Assembly: GCA_050247135.1 (NCBI GenBank)
Contig: JBFWUT010000003.1
Coordinates: 93,193 to 157,192, forward strand
Length of the DNA stretch: 64,000 bases
Reading direction: 5' to 3'
Source of the DNA: Berkiella sp050247135
Lineage (GTDB): Bacteria; Pseudomonadota; Gammaproteobacteria; Berkiellales; Berkiellaceae
This document shows positions 43,454 through 51,753 of this stretch, in pieces; the first letter of the stretch is position 1; each line of letters opens with the position of its first letter. The translations under genes and the position numbers were made by a program. The notes beneath the pieces were generated by a model, which was not told where the DNA came from, ran no database searches, and saw nothing but the letters and a program-made list of their open reading frames with translations.

Positions 43454-43897
43454 ATGGCAACAGCACAACAACAAAATTATGGAACCGGGCGACGCAAAAC
43501 CTGCCGCGCTCGTGTTTATTTGAAAAAAGGCACTGGCAAAATCACGATTAATGACAGAACCTTAGAAGAGTATTTTGGTGGCCGTAAAGCCGCTCATATG
43601 ATTGTGAGACAACCCTTAGAAGTGTTGGGTGTGACAAGTCGTTTTGATATCAATGTGAACGTCGCTGGTAGTGGCCCTATGGGACAAGCTGGCGCTATTC
43701 GCCATGGTATTACTCGCGCATTAATTCAATATGACGAAGAAGGCGCAACCGGCTCTGAAGGTACTTCAGGTGGTGCGCAATCTTTCCGTCAGATGTTGCG
43801 TAAAGCGGGTTATGTCACACGCGATTCCAGAGAAGTCGAACGTAAAAAGGTTGGTTTCAGAAAAGCGCGTAAAGTGGAACAGTACTCCAAACGATAA
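43454..43897 (+). CDS. rpsI: 30S ribosomal protein S9 with a 14-residue insertion
   Basis: The 147-residue protein has the S9 features 'GTGRRKTCRARVYLKKG', 'QAGAIRHGITRAL' and the C-terminal 'RKKVGFRKARKVEQYSKR'. Between 'IQYDEE' and 'FRQMLRKAGYVTRDSR' there is a Gly/Ser/Thr-rich insertion, GATGSEGTSGGAQS at about residues 97-110, that is not present in E. coli S9 (130 residues). It follows rplM by 17 bases and ends at a strong terminator. Confidence 0.96.
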   Translation: MATAQQQNYGTGRRKTCRARVYLKKGTGKITINDRTLEEYFGGRKAAHMIVRQPLEVLGVTSRFDINVNVAGSGPMGQAGAIRHGITRALIQYDEEGATGSEGTSGGAQSFRQMLRKAGYVTRDSREVERKKVGFRKARKVEQYSKR

Positions 43898-43915
43898 GCG
43901 AAGTTCCGAAATACG

Positions 43916-43946
43916 AAAAAAGGCGGTTTTATACCGCCTTTTTTTT
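43916..43946 (+). terminator. Rho-independent terminator after rpsI
   Basis: AGGCGGT at 43921-43927 pairs with ACCGCCT at 43933-43939 around TTTAT, with A's before and eight T's after. It ends the rplM-rpsI operon. Confidence 0.92.
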
Positions 43947-43954
43947 GCCGCCTC

Positions 43955-44090
43955 GAAATCACCCCGCTCGTTTCACTCGCCGCCCCCTTTTATACAAAGG
44001 GGGCTATAGAACGTTCTCTTAACATCGCGTAGCGATAAATATCTCCCTTTGAATAAAAGGGAGAGGGCCGAAGGCCAGAGGGATTTTAAG
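43955..44090. repeat. Palindromic intergenic repeat element, about 135 bases
   Basis: The element begins GAAATCACCCCGCTCG and ends CCAGAGGGATTTTAAG, giving imperfect inverted ends. It has internal stems CCCCCTTTTATACAAAGGGGG and CTCCCTTTGAATAAAAGGGAG and another at CGCGTAGCG. It resembles the element at 23200-23340 in its AAATC ends and the CCCTTT/AAAGGG stems. It lies between the rpsI terminator and the convergent ribE stop. Confidence 0.6.
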
Positions 44091-44100
44091 CGCAGAAGAT

Positions 44101-44721
44101 TTAGGGGGATATTGAGCCCAACACTCTCTCCACCGTTTCCACAATCGCTTGCGTCTGACTATCGATTTCAATATTAATCAAATCGCCTTCGACAGCTTCA
44201 CCAAAGGTGGTGAGTTTTAAGGTTTCAGGAATTAAATTAACGGTGAAAGCACCACGCTCCGGGAAAACGTCGCCTACCGTTAAACTCACTCCGTTTAAAG
44301 CGATATAGCCTTTGTGCAAGATAAATCGCATCCAACGCTTGTCGCAGGTGATTTCAAACACGCGTTGTTCGGGAGTGGGGGAGCGCATATTCGTAATGCG
44401 TGCAGTTCCCATGACATGGCCAGATAATAAATGTCCACCAATTTCATCGCCCATTTTCATGGATCGTTCAATATTCACCTTTTGTCCCACGCTGAGTTGG
44501 GCAAGGCTCGTGCGTTTAAGGGTATCTTCAATGGCCTCAAACAAAATGGTTTGATTTTCAATACTGACCACAGTTTGGCAGACGCCATTCACTGAAATGC
44601 TAGCGCCAGTTTCTAAATCAACGAGTATTTCAGGAGGTAGCGCAATTTTATAACGGGTTAAAGCGCTGGTGTGTGAAACCCAGGCTATTTTAGCCATAGC
44701 TTTAATAATACCGGTGAACAT
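44101..44721 (-). CDS. ribE: Riboflavin synthase (alpha chain)
   Basis: The 206-residue protein has two lumazine-binding repeats, starting MFTGIIKAM and containing 'ETGASISVNGVCQTV', 'DEIGGHLLSGHV' and the second 'LNGVSLTVGDV' and 'LIPETLKLTT'. It converts two 6,7-dimethyl-8-ribityllumazine molecules to riboflavin. The start at 44721 matches the family's invariant MFTG; an upstream ATG would add 12 residues. No other rib gene is adjacent. Confidence 0.95.
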   Translation of the reverse strand: MFTGIIKAMAKIAWVSHTSALTRYKIALPPEILVDLETGASISVNGVCQTVVSIENQTILFEAIEDTLKRTSLAQLSVGQKVNIERSMKMGDEIGGHLLSGHVMGTARITNMRSPTPEQRVFEITCDKRWMRFILHKGYIALNGVSLTVGDVFPERGAFTVNLIPETLKLTTFGEAVEGDLINIEIDSQTQAIVETVERVLGSISP

Positions 44722-44827
44722 GTGTTTTTCCCTGTAGATAGTAGGGGAAGTATGCAAAAGTTTTTACCTAAAATCCACTCAGTTAAGCCGTGTAAGGTCT
44801 CCTAACCTGCATAAAATAATCCTGGTT

Positions 44828-44874
44828 GGGATCATTTAATTTAGAAAATAGACTACGATTGCATTAATGATCCC
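44828..44874. promoter_or_regulatory. Inverted repeat upstream of hipBA, possible HipB operator
   Basis: GGGATCATT at 44828-44836 and its exact complement AATGATCCC at 44866-44874 are 29 bases apart and lie 27 bases before the hipB start. A second small palindrome, CCGTACGG at 44873-44880, touches the right arm. Toxin-antitoxin operons are commonly repressed by their antitoxin through such sites, and E. coli HipB binds TATCC/GGATA half-sites. Binding here is inferred. Confidence 0.5.
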
Positions 44875-44900
44875 GTACGGAGATTAAAATAGGTGCTGGT

Positions 44901-45143
44901 ATGATAAAAACAGCTTCATCTGCTAAGCAATTTGGCAATTTAATCAAAATGAATCGAAAAGCCCATCAACTCACGCAAAAAGAACTCGCAGGTGTCTGTG
45001 GGTGTGGGGTGAGATTTATTCAGGATCTTGAGAGAGGGAAAAAAAGTTGTGAACTGGGACTTTCTTTATGGGTCTTAACCATGCTTGGTATTCGCTTAGA
45101 AGCAAAAATCCCTCTGATGGCGGATGACATAGATGAACTCTAA
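44901..45143 (+). CDS. hipB: HipB-like Xre-family antitoxin/repressor
   Basis: The 80-residue protein has a helix-turn-helix of the Xre/Cro type: 'FGNLIKMNRKAHQLTQKELAGVCGCGVRFIQDLERGKK', in short LTQKELA, GCGVRFIQDLERG. It should bind the HipA-like protein and repress the operon through the inverted repeat upstream. GGTGCTGGT before the ATG gives a modest ribosome binding site. The stop lies 11 bases inside hipA, a coupling usual for such pairs. Confidence 0.85.
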   Translation: MIKTASSAKQFGNLIKMNRKAHQLTQKELAGVCGCGVRFIQDLERGKKSCELGLSLWVLTMLGIRLEAKIPLMADDIDEL

Positions 45144-46329
45144 ACTCTATGTTTGCATATATAATGCATGGGTGGGGGTGCTGCTGCTTGATCGCAATCA
45201 GCAAATGACTTTTAGCTATCAAAAAGACGCTAAAAGAGCACTTTCGTTATCGATGCCGCTCAAAGAAAAAAACTTTGATGAGAAAAACTGTCGTAATTTT
45301 TTTCGTGGATATTTACCAGAAGACCGCAACAAGCTTGAAGCAATGAGTGCTGCTGTGGGATGTCATCCTAAACAGACTTTTGCTTTATTACAGAGTTATG
45401 GTAGAGAATGTAATGGGGCGATTTCATTTTGTAGTATTAACGAGTTAAAAGAGGAACCCCAAGATCCTCTGATTATTGCGCATCCCATCAAAAAATCGAA
45501 ACTGGATTTCAAAGAAAGTGATAGCTTTGGCTTGTTCTCTGGAAAAGGTTCCAAAATTCCGGTATGTCTTATCGATGAACAAATTGCTTTGCCCGACCCC
45601 AAGAGCCCCAGCACACACTTTTTGAAACTGGGGACTGCCTCGAAAATCATCAATGAATATTTTTGTTTATGTGTAGCCAAAGTGTTAGGGATTGATTGCG
45701 TGACAGCTAAACTGTATTCATTGGTTAATGGTCCTGGTTTATTAGTTGAACGCTATGATAGAAAAATCATTAATTTTCATCACGTGCAATATGCTCATCA
45801 AGAAGATTTTTTACAAGCGTTAGGTTATTTCCCCTCTCATCAATATGAATGGGACAAGGGGCCTTCTTTAAAAGAATGTTTTGCCCTATTACAAAAAACG
45901 CTGATCCCAGCCGTGTCGAGATTACAACTGGTTAAGCGAGTGATGTTTAATTACTTGATTGGCAATAGCCAAGCACATGCCAAAAATATGTCGTTGCTAT
46001 ATTGTCATACCACAAAGCCAGTATTAGCTCCCTTTTATAGCCCCACTGCGACGAGTGATCATTCAGTTACCATGGCCATGAAGATCGGGGAGAGTGAAAT
46101 ATCAGAGAAGGTATCTTTGAATGATTGGCGACTATTTTGTCAAAGGATTGGCTTTTCATTTCCCATTTTTAAGCAAATGCTATATGAGTACTCAACAACG
46201 ATAGTCGAACAGGCTTATGTTCAACAAGCATTATTGATTGAGCAAAAATGGGACAACAAAGAATTGGATAATATCATTAAGGCGCTGACTGCAAGAGCGG
46301 AGAAGATCAAGATCTTGCTCCGCTCTTAA
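45133..46329 (+). CDS. hipA: HipA-like protein with lost catalytic residues (probable pseudokinase)
   Basis: The 398-residue protein aligns along E. coli HipA: N-terminal subdomain ('FFRGYLPEDRNKLEAMS'), 'STHFLKLG' with the ATP-site lysine, 'LLVERYDR' and 'AMKIGE'. At the catalytic motif, GAIDGHAKNFS in E. coli, it has 'GNSQAHAKNMS': the catalytic Asp (D309 in E. coli) is Q280 here. At the metal motif PFYD it has PFYS, with S303 for D332. The regulatory serine region 'SVAGAQEK' reads 'LFSGKGSK'. Kinase activity is therefore unlikely. In active HipA these residues phosphorylate glutamyl-tRNA synthetase. The reading frame is otherwise intact, so it may still bind HipB and DNA or a target. Confidence 0.85.
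   Translation: MNSKLYVCIYNAWVGVLLLDRNQQMTFSYQKDAKRALSLSMPLKEKNFDEKNCRNFFRGYLPEDRNKLEAMSAAVGCHPKQTFALLQSYGRECNGAISFCSINELKEEPQDPLIIAHPIKKSKLDFKESDSFGLFSGKGSKIPVCLIDEQIALPDPKSPSTHFLKLGTASKIINEYFCLCVAKVLGIDCVTAKLYSLVNGPGLLVERYDRKIINFHHVQYAHQEDFLQALGYFPSHQYEWDKGPSLKECFALLQKTLIPAVSRLQLVKRVMFNYLIGNSQAHAKNMSLLYCHTTKPVLAPFYSPTATSDHSVTMAMKIGESEISEKVSLNDWRLFCQRIGFSFPIFKQMLYEYSTTIVEQAYVQQALLIEQKWDNKELDNIIKALTARAEKIKILLRS
46293..46327. terminator. Hairpin at the hipA 3' end
   Basis: AAGAGCGGAGAAGATC and GATCTT-G-CTCCGCTCTT form a 16-base stem with one bulged G. It overlaps the last codons of hipA and lies between hipA and a convergent gene at 46342. There is no clear T run, so it may act as a processing or weak termination structure for both genes. 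Confidence 0.45.
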
Positions 46330-46341
46330 TCGATTTATACG

Positions 46342-46983
46342 TTATTGGATCTTTGCTAAGGAAGCTGCAATTTCTGATTTGCGACCTTTATCTTGAATTT
46401 CATAGCCTTTGCGGATAGGAGCATTTTTAGCAATTTCCAAGTGTCTTCTGCCAGCTTCATATTCGCCATTATCTACTAAGAAGTCGCCGTAATAATAATT
46501 TGAATCAATGCCTTTAGGATCGATTTTAATATAGGTTTCAAGGAACTTGCGTGCCTTCTTTTTATCACCAAAAGCCACTGGCCATCCAGGAACGCGTGCA
46601 TACATGGCACCAATGACGCCAAATCCAAATCCGTTTTCAACGCGAGGCTGTTTAGTCAAAGCTTCCTCTAATAAGCCGCGTGCTTTTTTAACACGAGGTA
46701 ATACGCCAATACCACCTTTGAGTTGCGCGAAGGAACTTAAAGCGGTTGCATACCAAACCATCACTTCCGGATCATTGGGATATTTGTTGTTGAGTGCATC
46801 CGCTTCACTAATGACTCTTTCTAAAGCCGCTAATTGTTGTTTACGGGGTGCTTCGTATTTGGCTTTTGCCCAATCTGTGCGTAGTTTGACAATTTCTTCA
46901 TGGGGAGCGGCAAGGGCATGCCAGGCAAAAATACACAGAGAAAATGAAAGAAATAATTGGGTAGCTCGCTTAGCAAAAGACAT
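46342..46983 (-). CDS. Periplasmic TPR-like protein
   Basis: The 213-residue protein has a signal peptide (cleavage near 'ALAAPHE', residue 25). Helical repeats of TPR type follow: 'LNNKYPNDPEVMVWYATAL', 'LLEEALTKQPRVENGFGFG' and 'FLETYIKIDPKGIDSNYYYGDFL' are named here by their openings. It likely acts as a periplasmic scaffold, but no partner is visible. The gene is convergent with hipA and has GGAGC before the start codon. Confidence 0.7.
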   Translation of the reverse strand: MSFAKRATQLFLSFSLCIFAWHALAAPHEEIVKLRTDWAKAKYEAPRKQQLAALERVISEADALNNKYPNDPEVMVWYATALSSFAQLKGGIGVLPRVKKARGLLEEALTKQPRVENGFGFGVIGAMYARVPGWPVAFGDKKKARKFLETYIKIDPKGIDSNYYYGDFLVDNGEYEAGRRHLEIAKNAPIRKGYEIQDKGRKSEIAASLAKIQ

Positions 46984-47044
46984 AGTTAGCTCCTAGGTTT
47001 GAAACTCTACACAGCTCAAAAAAGCACTATAGAGCTTTCATATT

Positions 47045-47530
47045 CTAGGGGCAATAGTAGCGCACTTGCGCTTGAGCTTGTTCAATTTGGGTGATTAATT
47101 CAGCGCTGCGATAAGGACCAATTTCAACCATTTGCTCGTTCTTCACTGCAACATATGATAGCGCTCTATTGAGCATAGCTTGATAAAAGGTGCATTTATC
47201 TTGGCGAGAATCAAGGTAGTCATTGGACAATGACCAGCCAACGCGTTCATCGACATTTTCATAGCGTCGTAAATTGGCTTGTGATGAAAATGGACCATTT
47301 TCTAATTGCTGTAATTGCTGGATTTCACCAGGGCGTAAATCAGACGTTGGTTTTTGCTCGCTTTTGCTAAAGCTAGAATAGTGAAAGGTTTGAACCGAAT
47401 CACAATCTTTACTCAAAATACTTTCTAGGGTGGTTTGACCATCCTTTTTGCAAGCATAAAGAGTCGTGTCAGCATAGAGTACAGAGGGTAAAAAACTGAA
47501 CAAAAACGCAGTTATTGTGAGGCGCAGCAT
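47045..47530 (-). CDS. Small secreted protein, DUF4124-like N-terminus
   Basis: The 161-residue protein has a signal peptide of about 20 residues (ending LYA). After it, 'TTLYACKKDGQTTLESI' and 'CDSVQTFHY' resemble the DUF4124 fold, a short beta domain with a C-x-x-x-G start. The C-terminal half is helical with two more cysteines (KCTFYQA, RYYCP). Function is unknown. It lies alone 61 bases upstream of the TPR gene on the same strand. Confidence 0.55.
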   Translation of the reverse strand: MLRLTITAFLFSFLPSVLYADTTLYACKKDGQTTLESILSKDCDSVQTFHYSSFSKSEQKPTSDLRPGEIQQLQQLENGPFSSQANLRRYENVDERVGWSLSNDYLDSRQDKCTFYQAMLNRALSYVAVKNEQMVEIGPYRSAELITQIEQAQAQVRYYCP

Positions 47531-47623
47531 GACCTACCTCGGACTTTTGTTATTATTATATAGCTAACAAACTAACAGAATAGATATAAAGACACAATAG
47601 TCCCATTGGGCTAGGGGCAGGCT

Positions 47624-48892
47624 CTAGGAGAAAAGGAGTACTTTGACGGCAATCACACTGGCGGCCATCCCCGCAAGTTCGACCAATAAGCCCGTTGCAA
47701 GGGCGTGACGAATCCGCCGAATTTGTACAGCACCAAAATAAACTGCTAACACATAGAAGGTAGTCTCGGTCGATCCCATCATGGTGCTTACAAGATAGCC
47801 AGCGTAGCTATCCGGACCTAAAGCAGGATTGTTCAAGATGTCTGTTAAAATTCCTAAACTGCCCGAACCTGATAATGGGCGCATGAAGACCATGGGAAGT
47901 GCTTCAGCGGGGATCCCAAGTGGAGCGGTAAAGGGCGCAATCGCATGGGTGATGATCCCTAGCGCACCACTGGCTCTTAACATCGCAATGGCAAATAACA
48001 TTGCCACTATATAGGGGAGAATTTTAATGGCTAATTCAAATCCTCCTTTAGCACCTTCGATAAAAGTAGCGTAGATATCGAGTCGCTTAAGAAGTCCATA
48101 AGTGAAAATGACAACAATAAAACTGGGAATGATCCAGGGTGAGAATACCCTGCCCCATATAAGTGTCACGGGGACTAGGGCAATGATACCCACCAACGCT
48201 AACAGACTCACCCAAGTAGGATAGGAAGCGATAGGGGCAGTGCTTTCTGTTTGCGGTATTGTGCTTAACGTGGCTTTAGGTGTGCGTGTAAATCGCTGTA
48301 ATAATTTGGCGCAGAGTATGGCCATCGCAGTAGAACAGAGGGTTGCAATTAATGTGGTTGTAACAATTCCAGCTGCATCGTGCGAGCCTGCACTGGCACG
48401 CAAAGCAATGACTTTGGTGGGGATCAAGGTGATGCAAGCCGTATTCAGTGCTAGAAACAACACCATGGCATTGGTTGCGGTGCCAGGATGCGGATTGAGT
48501 TTGTCTAATTCCTGCATGGCTTTTAAGCCAAAGGGTGTTGCGGCGTTGCCCATGCCCAAGACATTGGCAGAAAGATTCATGATCATGGCACCAAAAGCAG
48601 GGTGGTTTGCAGGGATCTCCGGGAAAAGCGGCTTTAGTAAAGGGTAAATAAGTTTGCCAAGTATTGAGACGAAACCGCCTTCCTCTAAAATGCGCATGAG
48701 ACCTAAAAATAAGCAAAGTACTCCAACTAATCCAATAGCCAGCGTTACGGCATCAGTGGTGGCGTGCAGCAGTTGTTGTGTTAGGGCATGCATGGGTGAA
48801 TCTGGGGTTACGGGGTTAGTCTGCCACTGCCATTGGTGCCAGGCACTTGTAAAATAGGCTATGAGGATAATGAGGAAAAAGACCCAATTCAT
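47624..48892 (-). CDS. Nucleoside-recognition (GATE) domain membrane protein, SpmA-SpmB fusion type
   Basis: The 422-residue protein has about ten membrane helices. It contains 'MIMNLSANVLGMGNAATPFGLKAMQEL' (here its core NLSANVLGMGNAATPFG), typical of SpmA, and the second half 'MMGSTETTFYVLAVYFG', typical of SpmB, so it is the fused SpmAB form common in non-sporulating bacteria. Proteins of this family are thought to be transporters, but the substrate is not established. The start MNWVFFL fits with no clear ribosome binding site. It is monocistronic and divergent from petA. Confidence 0.85.
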   Translation of the reverse strand: MNWVFFLIILIAYFTSAWHQWQWQTNPVTPDSPMHALTQQLLHATTDAVTLAIGLVGVLCLFLGLMRILEEGGFVSILGKLIYPLLKPLFPEIPANHPAFGAMIMNLSANVLGMGNAATPFGLKAMQELDKLNPHPGTATNAMVLFLALNTACITLIPTKVIALRASAGSHDAAGIVTTTLIATLCSTAMAILCAKLLQRFTRTPKATLSTIPQTESTAPIASYPTWVSLLALVGIIALVPVTLIWGRVFSPWIIPSFIVVIFTYGLLKRLDIYATFIEGAKGGFELAIKILPYIVAMLFAIAMLRASGALGIITHAIAPFTAPLGIPAEALPMVFMRPLSGSGSLGILTDILNNPALGPDSYAGYLVSTMMGSTETTFYVLAVYFGAVQIRRIRHALATGLLVELAGMAASVIAVKVLLFS

Positions 48893-49115
48893 AAATCGCG
48901 AGCTTATTTAAAAACGAGTACACTGCCAGCAGTATAACGCAGAACTTCCACGGTCGTCCCGACAACTAGTTAGCTCGTAAAGCAACTTATCGTTGCATTG
49001 AAAGGATCTGTGTTAGCATTATTTTCGCATGCAGACCTGCGTAAAATTATGATAGTATTTGCCGCCAACTCTTATAACAAATAAATAACCGATTTTCCGT
49101 CCGGGGGACGCGTGA

Positions 49116-49703
49116 ATGAGTGAAGACAAGGTAGATACAGGTCGACGGCGGTTTCTAACTGCTGCTACAACCGTGATCGGAGGGGTAGGCGTTGCCTATG
49201 CCGCAACACCCTTTATATGCTCTTGGTTTCCAAGTGCAAAGGCCCAAGCAATGGGCGCGCCAGTCAAAATAGATGTCAGTAAGCTTGAGCTAGGTGCACA
49301 GTTGACTGTTGAATGGCGGGGTCAGCCCATATGGGTTATCCATCGTACTGATCAGATGGTAGATAAGTTGAAAAGTCTAGACGGCCTCTTGCGCGATCCA
49401 GAGTCGTTGGTTGATCAGCAACCTAAATATGCGCAAAACGAATATCGTTCTATCAAGCCTGCTTACCTTGTACTAGTTGGAATCTGTACACACTTAGGTT
49501 GTGTACCCATGTATAGACCAGACGTGGGAAGCCTTGATCCCAGTTGGCCCGGTGGCTTCTTTTGTCCATGCCATGGTTCACGATTTGACTTGGCTGGCCG
49601 CGTATTCAAAGGAGTACCTGCGCCGACCAATTTAGTTGTGCCACCCTACTACTATGAAAGCGATAGCGTGATTGTCGTTGGTGAAGATAAAAAGGCAGCA
49701 TAG
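49116..49703 (+). CDS. petA: Ubiquinol-cytochrome c reductase Rieske iron-sulfur subunit PetA
   Basis: The 195-residue protein has a twin-arginine-like N-terminus (GRRRFLTAA) leading into a membrane anchor. The Rieske domain contains both cluster motifs, 'CTHLGC' and 'CPCHGSRFD'. It carries electrons from quinol to cytochrome c1 in the bc1 complex at the inner membrane. Its stop is directly followed by petB. Confidence 0.96.
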   Translation: MSEDKVDTGRRRFLTAATTVIGGVGVAYAATPFICSWFPSAKAQAMGAPVKIDVSKLELGAQLTVEWRGQPIWVIHRTDQMVDKLKSLDGLLRDPESLVDQQPKYAQNEYRSIKPAYLVLVGICTHLGCVPMYRPDVGSLDPSWPGGFFCPCHGSRFDLAGRVFKGVPAPTNLVVPPYYYESDSVIVVGEDKKAA

Positions 49704-50939
49704 ATGAAAAAAGATACGGCACAAGGTTCTGGCTTAATGGGATGGATTGATGCACGGTTCCCTGCCACCAAGATGTGGAATGAACATGCTGCAAACTACT
49801 ATGCCCCGAAAAATTTTAACATCCTCTATTTCTTTGGCGCACTTTCCTTACTAGTGTTGGTGAACCAATTATTAACGGGTATTTGGTTGGCGATGTTTTA
49901 CAAGCCTTCTGCCGCTGAAGCCTTTGGTTCTGTTGAATACATCATGCGTGATGTGCCTCAAGGTTGGATCATCCGATATTTACATTCAACAGGCGCTTCA
50001 TTCTTTTTTATCGTTGTTTATTTGCATATGTTTCGTGGCATTATTTATGGCTCCTATAAAAAGCCAAGGGAGCTGATTTGGCTCATTGGCATGGCCATTT
50101 ATATTTGTTTAATGGCCGAAGCTTTTATGGGTTATTTATTACCTTGGGGGCAAATGTCATTTTGGGGCGCCAAAGTGATCACCTCGCTTTTTGAAGCGAT
50201 CCCTGGGATTGGGCCTGGAATTGTGGAATGGATGCGAGGCGATTATAACGTATCCGATGCGACATTAAATCGTTTCTTCGCACTACATGTTATTGCCGTG
50301 CCTCTAGTCTTCTTATTGCTAGTCTGGATGCACATCCTAGCTTTGCATGAAGTAGGTTCCAATAACCCAGATGGTGTCGAAATTAAAAATAAAAAAGATG
50401 AAAATGGCATCCCGCTAGATGGCATCCGTTTCCATCCTTACTACACGGTTAAAGATCTTTTTGGAGCTGGCGTATTCCTCATTATCTTTACGGCGGTGGT
50501 GTTTTTTGCGCCAGACTTTGGTGGCTTTTTCCTTGAAGCGCCTAATTTTGAACCAGCCAACCCCATGAAAACGCCTGAGCATATCGCTCCTGTCTGGTAC
50601 ATGACGCCCTTTTACGCCATTTTGCGAGCTATTCCTGATAAGCTCGGTGGTGTTATAGCGATGTTTAGCGCTGTACTGATTCCGTGCTTCTTGCCATGGC
50701 TAGATCGCGGTCTCGTCAGATCTATCCGCTATCGAGGGGTATTATACAAAATCATGCTACTCATGTTCGTGGTGAGTTTTGTTTCTTTAGGGTATCTGGG
50801 GTTGAAACCACCTAGCCCTGCAAGAATGATTGCCGCGCAAATCTTTTCCGTATTGTATTTTGCCTTTTTCTTATTGATGCCTATTTATACGAAGTTGGAT
50901 AAAACTAAACCTGTTCCCGAGAGAGTTACTTGGCGATGA
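49704..50939 (+). CDS. petB: Cytochrome b subunit PetB
   Basis: The 411-residue protein has eight or nine membrane helices, the haem ligands in 'HSTGASFFFIVVYLHMFRG' (core RYLHSTGASF) and 'HVIAVPLVFLLLVWMHILALH', and the Qo-site motif 'APVWYMTPFYA', the PEWY-region equivalent. It is the quinol-oxidising core of the bc1 complex. The length fits full-length bacterial cytochrome b. It directly follows petA and its stop overlaps petC in an ATGA. Confidence 0.95.
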   Translation: MKKDTAQGSGLMGWIDARFPATKMWNEHAANYYAPKNFNILYFFGALSLLVLVNQLLTGIWLAMFYKPSAAEAFGSVEYIMRDVPQGWIIRYLHSTGASFFFIVVYLHMFRGIIYGSYKKPRELIWLIGMAIYICLMAEAFMGYLLPWGQMSFWGAKVITSLFEAIPGIGPGIVEWMRGDYNVSDATLNRFFALHVIAVPLVFLLLVWMHILALHEVGSNNPDGVEIKNKKDENGIPLDGIRFHPYYTVKDLFGAGVFLIIFTAVVFFAPDFGGFFLEAPNFEPANPMKTPEHIAPVWYMTPFYAILRAIPDKLGGVIAMFSAVLIPCFLPWLDRGLVRSIRYRGVLYKIMLLMFVVSFVSLGYLGLKPPSPARMIAAQIFSVLYFAFFLLMPIYTKLDKTKPVPERVTWR

Positions 50940-51727
50940 AAGCAAATAAGATTTACTGGATTCTAGTTGTAAGCTTATTAATCATTGCACCGATGAGACT
51001 GGCCTTCGGCTCAAGCGAAGGGGCACATCTAGATAAGTGCAAAAACGAGCTTTGTAATAAAGCATCCCTGCAGCGTGGGGCCAATCTTTATGTCAACTAT
51101 TGTGGTGGGTGTCATTCGCTACAATTTGTTCGATACAAAGAGTTGGCAAGAGATCTGGGGATCGTCGATAAAAAAGGCAATGTGCTTGAAAAATTAGTGC
51201 AAGCTAATTTGAACTTCACCAGCGATAAGATTAATGATCCTATTTTGGTGGCGACACCCAAAAAAGATGCACAGCAATGGTTCGGCGTAGCGCCGCCAGA
51301 TCTATCATTGGTTGCTAGATCACGCGGTAGAGATTGGCTTTACACTTACTTTCGATCTTTTTATGAAGATCCCAAAAAACCTTGGGGTATGAACAATGTT
51401 GTTTTCCCCGATGTCGGTATGCCGAACGTATTGCAAGCATTGCAAGGAACACAAGTCGCTGTGTATAAAACAATCACTGCGATGGATGATAAGGGGCAAC
51501 CCTACGATAAGAAAGTTATCGATCATTTAGAACTGAAGAAAGCCGGCAGCATGAATGAGAAAGAATTTGATCAGGCTGTCACGGACTTGGTGAACTTTTT
51601 AGAGTACGTTGGAGAGCCCCACAAGTTGAAGCGAGAGCGCTTGGGCGGTTGGGTATTGTTATTTTTAGTCGTTTTTACTTTGTTCGCATATTTACTGAAG
51701 CGTGAATATTGGAAAGACATTCATTAA
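50936..51727 (+). CDS. petC: Cytochrome c1 subunit PetC
   Basis: The 263-residue protein has a signal peptide, one haem motif 'NYCGGCHSLQFVRY' and a C-terminal membrane anchor at 'GGWVLLFLVVFTLFAYLLK'. The methionine ligand lies within the conserved 'GMNNVVFPDVGMPNVL' stretch. It receives electrons from the Rieske protein in the periplasm. The start at 50936 overlaps the petB stop; a TTG two codons upstream is less likely. Confidence 0.95.
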   Translation: MKANKIYWILVVSLLIIAPMRLAFGSSEGAHLDKCKNELCNKASLQRGANLYVNYCGGCHSLQFVRYKELARDLGIVDKKGNVLEKLVQANLNFTSDKINDPILVATPKKDAQQWFGVAPPDLSLVARSRGRDWLYTYFRSFYEDPKKPWGMNNVVFPDVGMPNVLQALQGTQVAVYKTITAMDDKGQPYDKKVIDHLELKKAGSMNEKEFDQAVTDLVNFLEYVGEPHKLKRERLGGWVLLFLVVFTLFAYLLKREYWKDIH

Positions 51728-51753
51728 GTCGTTTTTGATTTGGGAGCAAAATC

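Noticed and set aside
48276..48716. 146-codon minus-strand frame within the SpmAB-like gene
   Set aside because: Its His- and Cys-rich product has no family features, while the SpmAB frame is full-length with clear motifs.
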